A stretch of 38,436 nt of DNA from Parageobacillus caldoxylosilyticus NBRC 107762 (GTDB lineage Bacteria > Bacillota > Bacilli > Bacillales > Anoxybacillaceae), in assembly GCF_000632715.1 (NCBI RefSeq), contig NZ_BAWO01000007.1, forward strand, positions 1-38,436, read 5' to 3'. Shown here one piece after another: positions 8,519 to 17,008 of this stretch. The notes below the pieces were generated by a model. The model had not been told where the DNA came from, searched no databases, and saw nothing but the letters and a program-made list of their open reading frames with translations. Made by a program: the position numbers and the translations under genes. Positions within the stretch are counted from its first letter, which is position 1. Each line of letters starts with the position of its first letter.

Positions 8519-9238
8519 TTACATCATCTTGTTGAATTCTTTGCGAAGCCGCTTAATAATCCGCTTTTCTAACCGCGATATGTAAGATTGGGATATGCCA
8601 AGCAAATCGGCAACGTCCTTTTGCGTTTTTTCTTCTCCGCCTGAAAGTCCAAAACGAAGTTCCATAATTTGCTTTTCGCGATCGCTAAGCTGGCGCAGTG
8701 CATTAAATAAAAGACGCCGATCCACATCTGCTTCCAAATCTTTTGTAATTACATCGTCTTCCGTGCCGAGCACATCCGACAACAGCAATTCATTGCCATC
8801 CCAATCGATGTTTAACGGTTCATCAAATGATACTTCGGCGCGGACTTTATTATTGCGCCGCAAATACATTAATATCTCATTTTCAATGCAGCGGGACGCA
8901 TAGGTGGCCAATTTAATTTTTTTCTCCGGATTAAATGTATTTACCGCTTTAATCAGTCCGATCGTCCCGATGCTAATTAAATCTTCAATATTAATTCCTG
9001 TATTTTCAAACTTACGCGCAATATAGACAACAAGACGTAAATTGCGCTCAATAAGGAGCGATCTTGCCGTTTCGTCTCCGGCAGAAAGCTTTTCGATCAA
9101 CCTTTCTTCCTCTTCTTTTGTCAATGGCGGCGGCAGCGCCTCACTGCCGCCGATATAATATATTTCATCCGTTTTAATTCCTAACTTCGCCAATAGCTTA
9201 TAGAAAAAATACGTGATGCGAAGTTTCCACGTTTTCAT
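8519..9238 (-). CDS. sigE: mother-cell sigma factor SigE (pro-sigma-E)
   Basis: Sigma-E is the first mother-cell-specific sigma factor of sporulation. It is made as an inactive membrane-bound precursor. The 239-residue product carries an N-terminal amphipathic pro-sequence of about 27 residues. The [17 protein letters not shown] stretch contains the site where SpoIIGA cuts in B. subtilis (between Y27 and Y28, same numbering here). Regions 2 ([36 protein letters not shown]) and 4 ([18 protein letters not shown]) are intact. AAGGGGG precedes the ATG. It lies 50 bases after spoIIGA and depends on the same promoter. Confidence 0.98.
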   Translation of the reverse strand: MKTWKLRITYFFYKLLAKLGIKTDEIYYIGGSEALPPPLTKEEEERLIEKLSAGDETARSLLIERNLRLVVYIARKFENTGINIEDLISIGTIGLIKAVNTFNPEKKIKLATYASRCIENEILMYLRRNNKVRAEVSFDEPLNIDWDGNELLLSDVLGTEDDVITKDLEADVDRRLLFNALRQLSDREKQIMELRFGLSGGEEKTQKDVADLLGISQSYISRLEKRIIKRLRKEFNKMM

Positions 9239-9288
9239 GAAAATCCCCCTTCTAAATTAATAAAAAGTGAGTATGATATAGTAACGAA

Positions 9289-10215
9289 TTATGAAGCAGT
9301 AAGCTTCCTTCCCGTTTGCACCATTTTCGGATGGATAATGCACTCATATTCCCCATCTGTGGACAATTTTGTTTCGTTTAATCCGACGAGCCCTTTTTCG
9401 ACTTCAAGCCATTGCCTTTCATAGAAAATCATAATGCGGTCCGGTTTCACTGCAATTAAAAATTGCTGTTCGCTTCCGACAACCCGGTACGGGATGATGC
9501 GCAGCCGATGCATCCACTTTTCAAATACGGGATGATGGTACCAATCCATCGATGTTTCCAGCCGAAGCTGCTGCACTAATTCCTCTGGCAACACTTCCTT
9601 GATTTTCTCCTTCTCCACGATCATAACCGGTATTTTCGATATAGGATCGTATAGCTGATTGCCGCTATCAATCAATCCTTTTACTGAAAGCGGCTTGCCG
9701 TCAAACACAATAACGACGTCCACAATATGTTCGAAGCGCAGCTTCTTTTCGCGAATTCCATCGATGCGGGCGCGGGAAAACAACCACAATACCGGGAATC
9801 CGACTAAAACAAACATCCAGCTGACCGGATCACCGACACCGAGTGAATAGGTTGTCAGCATGCCGCGGTGAATATCAATTTCCCGTTGTAAAAAATAATG
9901 CACTGCTACCATACCGCCGCCGACGGTAAAGGTGGCAAAGTAAAACGCAAATAAATTTTCCAAAAAATACCTTATACGCTTAAATCCAAAAGCAGCGAAA
10001 ACGATCAAAAACGAAACGAATACCTTTATGACAGGATGCTGGGCATATACAGAAAACGGAGTAAACATGATGACGACGAGCAAGGAGCCAATAAACGCCC
10101 CGGCAAGCACCCGCCACCACACGACATCCCGTTTTAGCATAATTGCCGTCAGCCAAAGCAGCAGACTGTCAAAGCACAAATTTAGCAGCCAGATGACATC
10201 TAAATAAACGGCCAA
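9289..10215 (-). CDS. spoIIGA: pro-sigma-E processing aspartic protease SpoIIGA
   Basis: SpoIIGA is a membrane protease that removes the SigE pro-sequence in the mother cell when signalled by SpoIIR. The 308-residue protein has about five N-terminal transmembrane segments (residues 3-150). A soluble C-terminal aspartic-protease-like half follows, with the catalytic DSGNQLYDP motif at D183, the same position as in B. subtilis. The start is a TTG at 10215, eight bases after AGGAGG. It is co-transcribed with sigE. Upstream is a Spo0A-type promoter. Confidence 0.96.
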   Translation of the reverse strand: MAVYLDVIWLLNLCFDSLLLWLTAIMLKRDVVWWRVLAGAFIGSLLVVIMFTPFSVYAQHPVIKVFVSFLIVFAAFGFKRIRYFLENLFAFYFATFTVGGGMVAVHYFLQREIDIHRGMLTTYSLGVGDPVSWMFVLVGFPVLWLFSRARIDGIREKKLRFEHIVDVVIVFDGKPLSVKGLIDSGNQLYDPISKIPVMIVEKEKIKEVLPEELVQQLRLETSMDWYHHPVFEKWMHRLRIIPYRVVGSEQQFLIAVKPDRIMIFYERQWLEVEKGLVGLNETKLSTDGEYECIIHPKMVQTGRKLTAS

Positions 10216-10263
10216 CCAAATAGCCTCCTTCTTCTTTTACCAAAACAATCAGTTTCTGAAAAT

Positions 10264-10331
10264 AGTATATAGTACATCTTATTGGAAAGTCTGTCAATTT
10301 ATGATGATGAAAAACAGGAATTTTTGTCAAA
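10264..10331 (-). promoter_or_regulatory. spoIIGA-sigE promoter with 22-bp spacing and Spo0A-like boxes
   Basis: On the minus strand TTGACA (10297-10292) is followed after exactly 22 bases by TATACT (10269-10264). B. subtilis spoIIG is known for this abnormal distance and for Spo0A~P activation. A weaker alternative -10, TACTAT (10274-10269), would give 17 bases. 0A-box-like TTTGACA (10331-10325) and ATTGACA (10298-10292) match TTCGACA at 6 and 5 of 7 positions. The second overlaps the -35 hexamer. Confidence 0.75.
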
Positions 10332-10512
10332 GAACCGAGAAAAAAGGTGCTTCCATATGAACAGGAACACATGCATCCGTGGCGGCAGAATCGCAGCGCC
10401 GCAAACCGGCCAAACGCAACCGTATCGATGACAAAGGAAACAATTTTTGCGGTGAACTTGCTTGGAGAAGGATTATTTTTGCAAAAAAAAAATAGAAAAG
10501 CGACAATGCAGA
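10332..10512. other. intergenic region between the spoIIG promoter and the ftsZ terminator
   Basis: Together with the promoter and terminator on either side, this makes a gene-free gap of about 340 bases. I see no supported coding sequence. A poly-A run (about 10482-10491 on the plus strand) is the only notable feature. In B. subtilis this interval holds the bpr protease genes, which are absent here. Confidence 0.5.
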
Positions 10513-10551
10513 GAAAAAGAAACGAGCATGAACGTTTAGTTCATGCTCGTT
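10513..10551 (-). terminator. ftsZ terminator
   Basis: On the minus strand AACGAGCATGAAC and GTTCATGCTCGTT form a long perfect stem with a short loop, followed by TCTTTTTCTC. It lies just after the ftsZ stop codon. Confidence 0.88.
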
Positions 10552-10556
10552 CCCGT

Positions 10557-11690
10557 TTAACGGCGGCGATTGCGATTGCGCAGAAACGCAGGAATATCCA
10601 GCGGATCTTCGACTTGCGCCGAGCGCAATGCCGCATAATCTTGCGTCGCTTCTTCGCGTTTTTCCCGTTTCGGCACAGGGGTTACTTTCGGAATGGTGCC
10701 GATTCCAACCCGCGATGGACGCGGCTGCGAAGCGACATTTTCATTAAATCCGGTCGCAATGACCGTTACGATAATTTCATCTTTTAAGTTTTCATTAATG
10801 ACCGAACCGAAAATCATATTCACCTCTTGATCGGCTGCCGTTGCAACGATATCAGCGGCTTCTTGCACTTCATAAAGGCTTAAATTCGTTCCGCCGGTAA
10901 TGTTCATCAATACGCCTTGGGCGCCGTCAATCGATGTCTCTAACAGCGGGCTCGAAATCGCTTTTTTCGCCGCTTCCGCCGCCCGGTTTTCGCCGCTGGC
11001 AATCCCGATGCCCATCAGCGCCGAGCCTTTATTGGACATTATCGTTTTTACATCAGCAAAGTCCAAGTTAATCAAGCCCGGCACGGCGATTAAATCAGAG
11101 ATGCCCTGCACCCCTTGGCGCAGAACGTTATCGGCTTCGCGGAATGCCTCCAACATCGGCGTGTTTTTATCAACGATTTCTAAGAGGCGGTCGTTCGGAA
11201 TGACAATCAGCGTATCGACAGCTTCCTTCATCGCTGCGATTCCGCTGGCTGCCTGTGTCGCCCGCTTCCGTCCCTCGAATGTAAACGGACGGGTAACCAC
11301 CCCAACGGTCAGTGCGCCTAATTCACGAGCGATTTGGGCAATGACCGGGGCAGCTCCGGTTCCTGTTCCTCCGCCCATTCCGGCTGTCACAAACACCATA
11401 TCGGCGCCTTTCAGCGCTTCTTCAATTTGCTCCTTGCTTTCTTCCGCTGCTTTTTTCCCTACCTCCGGGTTTGCACCTGCGCCTAAACCTCGCGTTAATT
11501 TCGCTCCAATTTGCAGCTTTGTTGGTGCTTTCGATAAATTTAACGCCTGTGCGTCTGTATTGACCGCAATAAACTCCACACCTTGTACACCATGTTCAAT
11601 CATCCGATTGACGGCGTTGTTGCCGCCGCCGCCAACCCCAATCACCTTAATCGTTGCCATCTGATCAATCGTAGTGTCAAACTCCAACAT
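10557..11690 (-). CDS. ftsZ: cell-division GTPase FtsZ
   Basis: FtsZ is the tubulin homologue that forms the cytokinetic Z ring and, during sporulation, the polar septum. The 377-residue protein has the N-terminal [11 protein letters not shown] nucleotide contact (residues 20-30), the tubulin signature GGGTGTG at 106-112, and the T7-loop region [12 protein letters not shown] variable linker leads to the C-terminal conserved peptide [13 protein letters not shown], which binds FtsA and SepF. GGGAGG precedes the ATG. It follows ftsA after 26 bases and ends in a strong terminator. Confidence 0.99.
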   Translation of the reverse strand: MLEFDTTIDQMATIKVIGVGGGGNNAVNRMIEHGVQGVEFIAVNTDAQALNLSKAPTKLQIGAKLTRGLGAGANPEVGKKAAEESKEQIEEALKGADMVFVTAGMGGGTGTGAAPVIAQIARELGALTVGVVTRPFTFEGRKRATQAASGIAAMKEAVDTLIVIPNDRLLEIVDKNTPMLEAFREADNVLRQGVQGISDLIAVPGLINLDFADVKTIMSNKGSALMGIGIASGENRAAEAAKKAISSPLLETSIDGAQGVLMNITGGTNLSLYEVQEAADIVATAADQEVNMIFGSVINENLKDEIIVTVIATGFNENVASQPRPSRVGIGTIPKVTPVPKREKREEATQDYAALRSAQVEDPLDIPAFLRNRNRRR

Positions 11691-11716
11691 GACTAAATCC
11701 TCCCAAATTTCAATCT

Positions 11717-12988
11717 CTATTCAAAGAAAGATCCGAAAAACTTCTTCACTTTTTTCCCAAAGTTTTCTTCCTTCTTTTTTGGCTTCGGCTGCTGCTTTTG
11801 CGGATGTCGCTCTATCGGCTCCGCCACCGTGGCGGCAACCGGAACCGATTTTCCTTGCAGCATCGCCTGCCGATAAGCATACTTAATTAATCCGACTCCT
11901 GTCGTATATTGTGGGTCGCGCACGCCTATATAATCAGGCATCGCTATGCGCACGCTGGTTTCTAACACGACATGAGCCAATTCCAATATACCCGGCATGT
12001 TGGCGACGCCGCCTGTAAGCACATAGCCGCCAGGCAGGTCGCGAAATCCAAGCTTGCGAATTTCATGCTGAACCATTTGAAAAATTTCTTCCAATCTTGC
12101 CTCGATGATATCGGCAACTTCCAATTGGCTAAACTGCTGATGCTGATCAGTCCCGATAATCGGTACACTGAACACTTCTTCTTCCGAGGCATGGTTATAA
12201 AAAGCATGTCCATGCTTTAATTTAATCCTTTCTGCATCTTCCGTCGATATTCGGAGCCCGATCGCCAAATCTTTTGTAATATGATCGCCTCCTACTGGCA
12301 AAACGGAAGTGGCTTGCAAAAATCCTTGTTCAAAAACGGCGATTGTCGTGGAACCACCGCCGATATCGACCAATGCGACTCCCAGATTTTTTTCATCATT
12401 GGACAAAGCAAGGGAACCAGCAGCCAGCGATTGCAAGCAAATATCGCTTATTTCTAAACCAGCTCGTTCCACACAGCGGAGTAAGTTATGTAAAATCGTT
12501 TTCGCTCCGGTAATAATCGTTCCTTCCATTTCGAGACGGACGCCGAGCATGCCGCGCGGATCATTGATTCCATCCAATCCGTCAACGATAAACTGCCTCG
12601 GAATAACGCCAATAATTTCCCGATCTGGAGGAATCGATACGACTTGCGCGGCATCCATCACGCGAGCAACATCTTCATCAGTAATTTCGCGGTTTTCGCT
12701 GGAAACGGCAACGATGCCATGGCAGTCTTGCAGCTGAACATGATTGCCTGTCACGCCGACAATCACGCGGCGAATCGTTAAACCAACCATCCGTTCCGCT
12801 TGCTCCACCGCACGTTTGATCGATTGTACCGTTTTATCTATATCAACAATAGATCCTTTTTTGAGCCCTTCCGATTTTACATTCCCTACCCCAATAATGT
12901 TAATGGAATCGTTCAGCATTTCTCCAATGATAACTTTCACGCTCGATGTACCAATGTCAAGGCTAACGACGATCTCATTGCTGCTCAT
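11717..12988 (-). CDS. ftsA: cell-division actin-like protein FtsA
   Basis: FtsA is an actin-fold ATPase that tethers FtsZ to the membrane and recruits later division proteins. The 423-residue protein shows the phosphate-1 loop [15 protein letters not shown], the phosphate-2 loop [13 protein letters not shown], and the adenosine motif [11 protein letters not shown]. The C terminus is the short amphipathic, basic and aromatic membrane anchor [13 protein letters not shown]. Its ribosome site is weak (AGGT about eight bases upstream). The 250-base leader carries a sigma-H-type promoter, an unused strong ribosome site and an inverted repeat. Confidence 0.98.
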   Translation of the reverse strand: MSSNEIVVSLDIGTSSVKVIIGEMLNDSINIIGVGNVKSEGLKKGSIVDIDKTVQSIKRAVEQAERMVGLTIRRVIVGVTGNHVQLQDCHGIVAVSSENREITDEDVARVMDAAQVVSIPPDREIIGVIPRQFIVDGLDGINDPRGMLGVRLEMEGTIITGAKTILHNLLRCVERAGLEISDICLQSLAAGSLALSNDEKNLGVALVDIGGGSTTIAVFEQGFLQATSVLPVGGDHITKDLAIGLRISTEDAERIKLKHGHAFYNHASEEEVFSVPIIGTDQHQQFSQLEVADIIEARLEEIFQMVQHEIRKLGFRDLPGGYVLTGGVANMPGILELAHVVLETSVRIAMPDYIGVRDPQYTTGVGLIKYAYRQAMLQGKSVPVAATVAEPIERHPQKQQPKPKKKEENFGKKVKKFFGSFFE

Positions 12989-13003
12989 CTTTTGGTACCT
13001 GCC

Positions 13004-13074
13004 TACTAAAATCGTATATATACCGCCTTGCCGTCTTTTCTTCCTGTTTCCGCGGTCAATTACGTATTTTAGTA
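13004..13074 (-). repeat. 9-bp inverted repeat in the ftsA leader
   Basis: TACTAAAAT (13004-13012) and ATTTTAGTA (13066-13074) are perfect complements separated by 53 bases. One arm ends just before the ftsA ribosome site. The other lies just after an orphan AAAGGAGGTG sequence. An RNA hairpin here could influence ftsA translation; the arms are AT-rich, so stability is uncertain. Confidence 0.5.
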
Positions 13075-13201
13075 AGCAGTGACACCTCCTTTTAAGCTGA
13101 ATTTATGCGCCCCAATAGCTATGAATCTTTCAATCTATAACAGTTCCATTATGAACCATTGGCAGTGATGAAAAGGCAATGACATGATTTTTTACTCCAT
13201 A

Positions 13202-13231
13202 TAATTCAACATGTTAAGAAACTTTCCCTTT
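13202..13231 (-). promoter_or_regulatory. putative sigma-H promoter of ftsA-ftsZ
   Basis: On the minus strand AAAGGGAAA (13231-13223), a 12-base spacer and GTTGAATTA (13210-13202) fit the sigma-H consensus RnAGGAwWW-N11/12-RnnGAATWW with one mismatch. In B. subtilis ftsA has a sigma-H promoter that raises FtsAZ at the start of sporulation, which supports the call. Confidence 0.72.
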
Positions 13232-13238
13232 TTTCTAA

Positions 13239-13601
13239 TCAACTTTTTTCACGGTTTTGCCGTCTTTCCATCCATTCGGTAAGCAAGAGGCGGCGGATGA
13301 CGGCGATATTTTGAAAAAGACGCACTCCAAATGCAAATACGGCTGCTAAATACAAGTCTACACCAAGATGAACACCAAGGAAAGTTAAAGTTGTTGCTAA
13401 AATAATATTAAAAAAGAACCCTGTTATAAATACTATTTCGTCATATGTTTGCTGTAAATGGGCGCGAAGCCCACCAATTAATGTATCAAATGCAGCCAAA
13501 ATTGCAATGGACAAATAATTGGAATATTCGTCGGGAACACGCAAATCCGCTAAAAATCCAACGGTGAAACCAACCAATAAGCCGATGAGCGGAAGCCACA
13601 T
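13239..13601 (-). CDS. sbp: small basic membrane protein Sbp (DUF1290)
   Basis: The product is a 120-residue, highly hydrophobic protein with three or four predicted transmembrane segments (about residues 3-20, 30-45, 55-75, 80-98). It has a basic C-terminal tail (RRLLLTEWMERRQNREKS). It matches the Sbp/DUF1290 family found between the DUF881 genes and ftsA in Firmicutes. Function is unknown. It starts one base after ylxX, so the two are translationally coupled, and the ftsA sigma-H promoter begins at its end. Confidence 0.92.
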   Translation of the reverse strand: MWLPLIGLLVGFTVGFLADLRVPDEYSNYLSIAILAAFDTLIGGLRAHLQQTYDEIVFITGFFFNIILATTLTFLGVHLGVDLYLAAVFAFGVRLFQNIAVIRRLLLTEWMERRQNREKS

Positions 13602-13602
13602 G

Positions 13603-14322
13603 CTATTTCTCCTCCTTTTCGGCTTTTACCGTTTCCATATATTTCGCATTCCATTTTTCATCAGACGGCGGGATGACGACCGATGTCAATGGCTTCGAGA
13701 TCGTAAGCTGCAAATTTTCCACAATAAAATCGTCGCGGATGGTCGATACGGTTAGACGGTTGTACAACATGTCGGCATCATCGGCGATCACCTTTACTTC
13801 AATGGGAAGCGAAGAAATTTTGCGGTCTCCGATTTGCGTCACGCCGTTGACATCGCGAACCGCCGTTGTGTTGGTAATCCGCTCGTCGGCAATGGCAATT
13901 TCTTTCGCACCGTACTTATTTAGTTCATTTATCAGCCGCTGTAACAGTTCGGGCGATACCATTTCCGTAATTGGGCCGACATAATGGTCGGGATAAAACG
14001 ATTCAATCGTCAGCACGACGCCTGGCCCTTTCGCTTCCGTCAAACCGGCTTCCTGTTCCAATTCCCTTACCGTTTCATGCAAAACCGCTTCTCGATTTGA
14101 GCGTTGCTTTTGCTTATAGTCCCGTAATTTGTTCTCATAGTCTTCCAACTCAAGCAGAAGCTGCTGTTGCAGCTGTTGTTCTTTTTTTAAATCGGCGCGC
14201 AATTCCCAAATATCGCGCGTATCGCGAACTTTCGGATGCGATGTTGTCTGCAGCCCAGCAGCGAGCATCAAGCCAAAAATCGTCGTAATACAAGTGAAAT
14301 AGATCGTTTTCTTGCGCTCCAA
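13603..14322 (-). CDS. ylxX: DUF881 membrane-anchored protein YlxX
   Basis: This 239-residue protein has one N-terminal transmembrane segment (residues 7-24), a coiled-coil stretch (about 40-90, KKEQQLQQQLLLELEDYENKL), and a C-terminal DUF881 domain with ERITNTTAVRDVNG and the hydrophobic ISKPLTSVVIPP end. DUF881 proteins occur in division clusters of spore formers and actinobacteria; their role is unknown. The start is a TTG at 14322, since the preceding in-frame codon is a stop; the ribosome site is weak. It is a paralogue of the gene just upstream. Confidence 0.88.
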   Translation of the reverse strand: MERKKTIYFTCITTIFGLMLAAGLQTTSHPKVRDTRDIWELRADLKKEQQLQQQLLLELEDYENKLRDYKQKQRSNREAVLHETVRELEQEAGLTEAKGPGVVLTIESFYPDHYVGPITEMVSPELLQRLINELNKYGAKEIAIADERITNTTAVRDVNGVTQIGDRKISSLPIEVKVIADDADMLYNRLTVSTIRDDFIVENLQLTISKPLTSVVIPPSDEKWNAKYMETVKAEKEEK

Positions 14323-14353
14323 TCACCTTCACCATTCTTTCTATACAGGCAAT

Positions 14354-15061
14354 TTATGGACGATGAACCGGAAAAATAGGATCAAGTACAATTTCTTCTT
14401 TCCTATCAATCTTCACCGTGATGTTATCTTGCACAAGCTGGTCTGTTATTCCGCCGGCAATATTCAAAGCGGAAATAAGGACGTCTGGATTGCCGATCGC
14501 CGAAATAATAAAAGGCGCTGCATGCTGCGTACCGTCCACTTCAATGACAGGACCGTTGCAAACAATATACGAACGATGGGAAATCCGCTGCCCGTTAATG
14601 GCGATGGCTTCTGCCCCAGAAATAAGAAGCTCGTGAATCACTTTAAAAACATGCTGTTCATGAACGATGTAGTCAGTCGCACTTTGCTCCGAAGGGATAT
14701 AGGATGCATCCGATAGCGTGACTTCAATTCCCTTTCCTTTTACTTTCGACTCTCCAACATACATGCGCAGCTTTTCCGCCTGTTTGGCCAAATTCGTATG
14801 CGCTTTTTGTTGATTGGCCAACGCATTTTCCATTTCGGTAACTTCGTTTTGTTTTTGCACTAACTCGTTTTTTAGTTTCCGGTTTTCCTTTTGAATTTGG
14901 ATCAGCTGCTGACGATACTCATATTCTTTTTGCCATTGTCGGTCCGTGACGTTTCGCTTCGCCGCTTCCTTTTTTGTATACTGATACGAAAACGCGAGCA
15001 TCATCCCAAATATAAAACAGATAAAAGAAAGGATGACACGATTATTTTTCGGTTTCTTCAT
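14354..15061 (-). CDS. ylxW: DUF881 membrane-anchored protein YlxW
   Basis: The 235-residue protein has an N-terminal transmembrane segment (about residues 7-24), a long coiled coil (about 35-90) and a DUF881 domain (about 100-230) with GAEAIAINGQRIS and a C-terminal NITVKIDRKEEIVL strand. The frame extends to 15088, but AGGAGG is placed for the ATG at 15061. It overlaps the end of divIB by about 20 bases. It is a tandem paralogue of ylxX with the same architecture. Extracellular location is inferred from the single anchor. Confidence 0.9.
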   Translation of the reverse strand: MKKPKNNRVILSFICFIFGMMLAFSYQYTKKEAAKRNVTDRQWQKEYEYRQQLIQIQKENRKLKNELVQKQNEVTEMENALANQQKAHTNLAKQAEKLRMYVGESKVKGKGIEVTLSDASYIPSEQSATDYIVHEQHVFKVIHELLISGAEAIAINGQRISHRSYIVCNGPVIEVDGTQHAAPFIISAIGNPDVLISALNIAGGITDQLVQDNITVKIDRKEEIVLDPIFPVHRP

Positions 15062-15827
15062 TGTCATCCTCCTTTTTCGGCGGTTCATAAGGAGTAAAAT
15101 AATTGCTTACTTCTAGATGGATAACCCCTTTTACGTTAGGATCCAATTGTTGCACGATAGCTGGGTATAACGACATTTTCTTGGCAAAATTGTGGATGCT
15201 CGCGCTCACTTCATAACCGTCGTTCATATAAACGGTAACATGATCACGATGATCGTCATTTGGCGTATAATGAATTTCCGAAATGGCGTTTAATACTGAT
15301 GGGGAAAGTTGCGCCAATTGCCCTGTCATTTCTTGTATATCTTCTCCTTTTCTCCAGTTCACTAAAATTGGCGCATCACTTGGCGCAGTTTTCGATGTGT
15401 GTTTTTTTAAGATGTAACCATTTTCTAAAATAGGGAAAAATTTTTGCCTATCATAAATATAAGCGACTCTCCGTCGTTCGTTCACGCGAATGATGATGGT
15501 ATTCGGAAAACGTTTTTCCAACGAGGCGTTCTTCACTTCCGGGTGCTTCTCAACGTTTTGTTTTATTTCGTCCTCTTTTACTTTCCAAAAGCTTGTCCGC
15601 TTCGTTATACCGCTTAAGGCAATGATTTGCTCCGCCGGGAGATGATCGTTTCCCTTTACTTCAATATGCCGGACATTGCTTAATGGCGACTGGAAATAAA
15701 GCACGCATAAGATGAAAAGAAAAAAGAAAGAGATATACATGATTAAACGGCGATTCGCTTTTTGCCGCCGCCGCTCTTTTAGCTTCGGTACCCGCTCCTC
15801 AAGAACAACCACTTTCCCTTTTTCCAA
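15042..15827 (-). CDS. divIB: cell-division protein DivIB (FtsQ)
   Basis: DivIB is a bitopic divisome protein that forms a complex with FtsL and DivIC and acts on septal peptidoglycan synthesis outside the membrane. The 261-residue protein has a basic cytoplasmic tail, a transmembrane helix (about residues 29-46), a POTRA domain (SNVRHIEVKGNDHLPAEQI onward) and the FtsQ/DivIB beta domain, ending in an acidic tail. The start is a TTG with GGTGA six bases upstream. The upstream murB gene ends in a terminator, so a local promoter is likely although I do not see a clear one. Confidence 0.96.
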   Translation of the reverse strand: MEKGKVVVLEERVPKLKERRRQKANRRLIMYISFFFLFILCVLYFQSPLSNVRHIEVKGNDHLPAEQIIALSGITKRTSFWKVKEDEIKQNVEKHPEVKNASLEKRFPNTIIIRVNERRRVAYIYDRQKFFPILENGYILKKHTSKTAPSDAPILVNWRKGEDIQEMTGQLAQLSPSVLNAISEIHYTPNDDHRDHVTVYMNDGYEVSASIHNFAKKMSLYPAIVQQLDPNVKGVIHLEVSNYFTPYEPPKKEDDNEETEK

Positions 15828-15871
15828 AATGATTCACCGCTTTCCGACATAAGCTTGAAAGCACGGTTGTT

Positions 15872-15905
15872 ATAAAAACAAACGGCATACACGGATGCCG
15901 TTTTT
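15872..15905. terminator. terminator between murB and divIB
   Basis: AAACGGCAT (15880-15888) and ATGCCGTTT (15895-15903) form a 9-bp stem with a 6-base loop. T-runs follow on both strands (GTTTTTAT on minus, TTTTT on plus). The relevant direction is minus, ending murB transcripts. Confidence 0.75.
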
Positions 15906-15967
15906 GCACACAAAGGAAAAACTCGCTTTCATTATATCATAATATCTTAAAATAGAGAGCTAGATTT

Positions 15968-16879
15968 TTACAATTTTCGTCCAATAATCTCCACTTCTGT
16001 TTGCAAATGAATCCCATATCGTTCATAAACGACTGTTTTCACAAATTGAATTAAGTCGAGCACATCTTTTGCTGTTGCTGTCCCTGTATTGACAATAAAG
16101 TTGGCATGCTGCTCGGAAATTTTCGCTCCGCCGATTGCATATCCTTTTAAGCCGGCTTCCTCGATCAGTTTTCCAGCATACTGCGGCAGCGGGTTGCGGA
16201 AAATGCTGCCGGCACACGGCTTATCCCAAGGCTGTGTTTCTCGGCGGTAATCTTTATTTTTCCGCATTTTCTCCATAATTTCTTCGCGATTTCCAGATGT
16301 AAGCTGAAGCTCGGCAGCGAGACAAATCCCACGCCTTTTTGTCTGCAGCACAGAAGTGCGGTAGGCAAATTCCATTTCCTCCTTGGTTAGCCATTCAATT
16401 GTTCCATCCGAAAATAAAATGAGCGCTCTCTTTACAATCTGCGACATATCCGAACCGTGCGCCCCCGCGTTCATATAAACAGCCCCTCCGACGGAACCGG
16501 GAATGCCGCCGGCAAATTCCAAACCGGACAATCCTTGTTTACTCATGAGCGTAGCGAGGCGCACTAATGAATATCCTCCGCCGACCGTCACCGTTTCCCC
16601 ATCGACATGCAATTCATCGAACCCTTCGCCTATTTTAATGACTGCCCCTTCGACTCCTGCATCGGAAACGAGCAAATTCGAACCGCGGCCGATCGCGCGC
16701 CACGGCACTTCATGCTGTTGAATAATCGCCATTGCTTTCTTGAGGCTTTCTACGCTGTCCGGCTCTATAAATACGTCGGCCGGGCCGCCGACTTTCATCG
16801 TCGTATGGTTCGCTAACGGTTCCATCTCCTTTACTTTTCCAATGTGCGCGCTTAACAGCTCTTTTACCATCGCCTTCAT
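15968..16879 (-). CDS. murB: UDP-N-acetylenolpyruvoylglucosamine reductase MurB
   Basis: MurB reduces UDP-GlcNAc-enolpyruvate to UDP-MurNAc with NADPH and FAD, the second committed step of peptidoglycan synthesis. The 303-residue type II protein has FAD-site motifs [22 protein letters not shown] and [19 protein letters not shown]. The proton-donating serine is S225 in CAGSIFRNP. The frame is open to 16954; AAAGGAG and family length support the ATG at 16879. Its upstream neighbour is spoVE, whereas in B. subtilis murG lies between them. Confidence 0.97.
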   Translation of the reverse strand: MKAMVKELLSAHIGKVKEMEPLANHTTMKVGGPADVFIEPDSVESLKKAMAIIQQHEVPWRAIGRGSNLLVSDAGVEGAVIKIGEGFDELHVDGETVTVGGGYSLVRLATLMSKQGLSGLEFAGGIPGSVGGAVYMNAGAHGSDMSQIVKRALILFSDGTIEWLTKEEMEFAYRTSVLQTKRRGICLAAELQLTSGNREEIMEKMRKNKDYRRETQPWDKPCAGSIFRNPLPQYAGKLIEEAGLKGYAIGGAKISEQHANFIVNTGTATAKDVLDLIQFVKTVVYERYGIHLQTEVEIIGRKL

Positions 16880-16959
16880 CACTGCCATCTCCTTTCCTAA
16901 CCGCCTATGTATATACGTATGCGCGGCATATAACAGAAGCGCCCGTTTCTGCATATAAA

Positions 16960-17003
16960 CAAAATGAGAGGGTGCCTCCCTGCATTAGAGAGATACCCTT
17001 TTT
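16960..17003 (-). terminator. hairpin after spoVE, possible weak terminator
   Basis: On the minus strand GGGTATCTCTC (16998-16988) pairs with GGGAGGCACCC (16980-16970) with GU pairs and one mismatch, followed by TCTCATTTTGTTT. The T tract is broken, so termination may be partial. It lies in the 129-base gap where murG would be expected. Confidence 0.45.
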
Positions 17004-17008
17004 CCCTG

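Noticed and set aside
10347-10787. 146-codon plus-strand frame running from the intergenic region into ftsZ
   Set aside because: It crosses the ftsZ terminator and is antisense to the ftsZ 3' end, with no good ribosome site or recognisable domain.
10900-11664. 254-codon plus-strand frame opposite ftsZ
   Set aside because: It lies fully antisense to the certain ftsZ gene, has no family motif and low-complexity S/A/P-rich composition typical of a codon shadow.
16880-16954. 25-codon extension of murB as a leftover of murG
   Set aside because: It shows no resemblance to the MurG C terminus, and the ribosome site supports the shorter murB.
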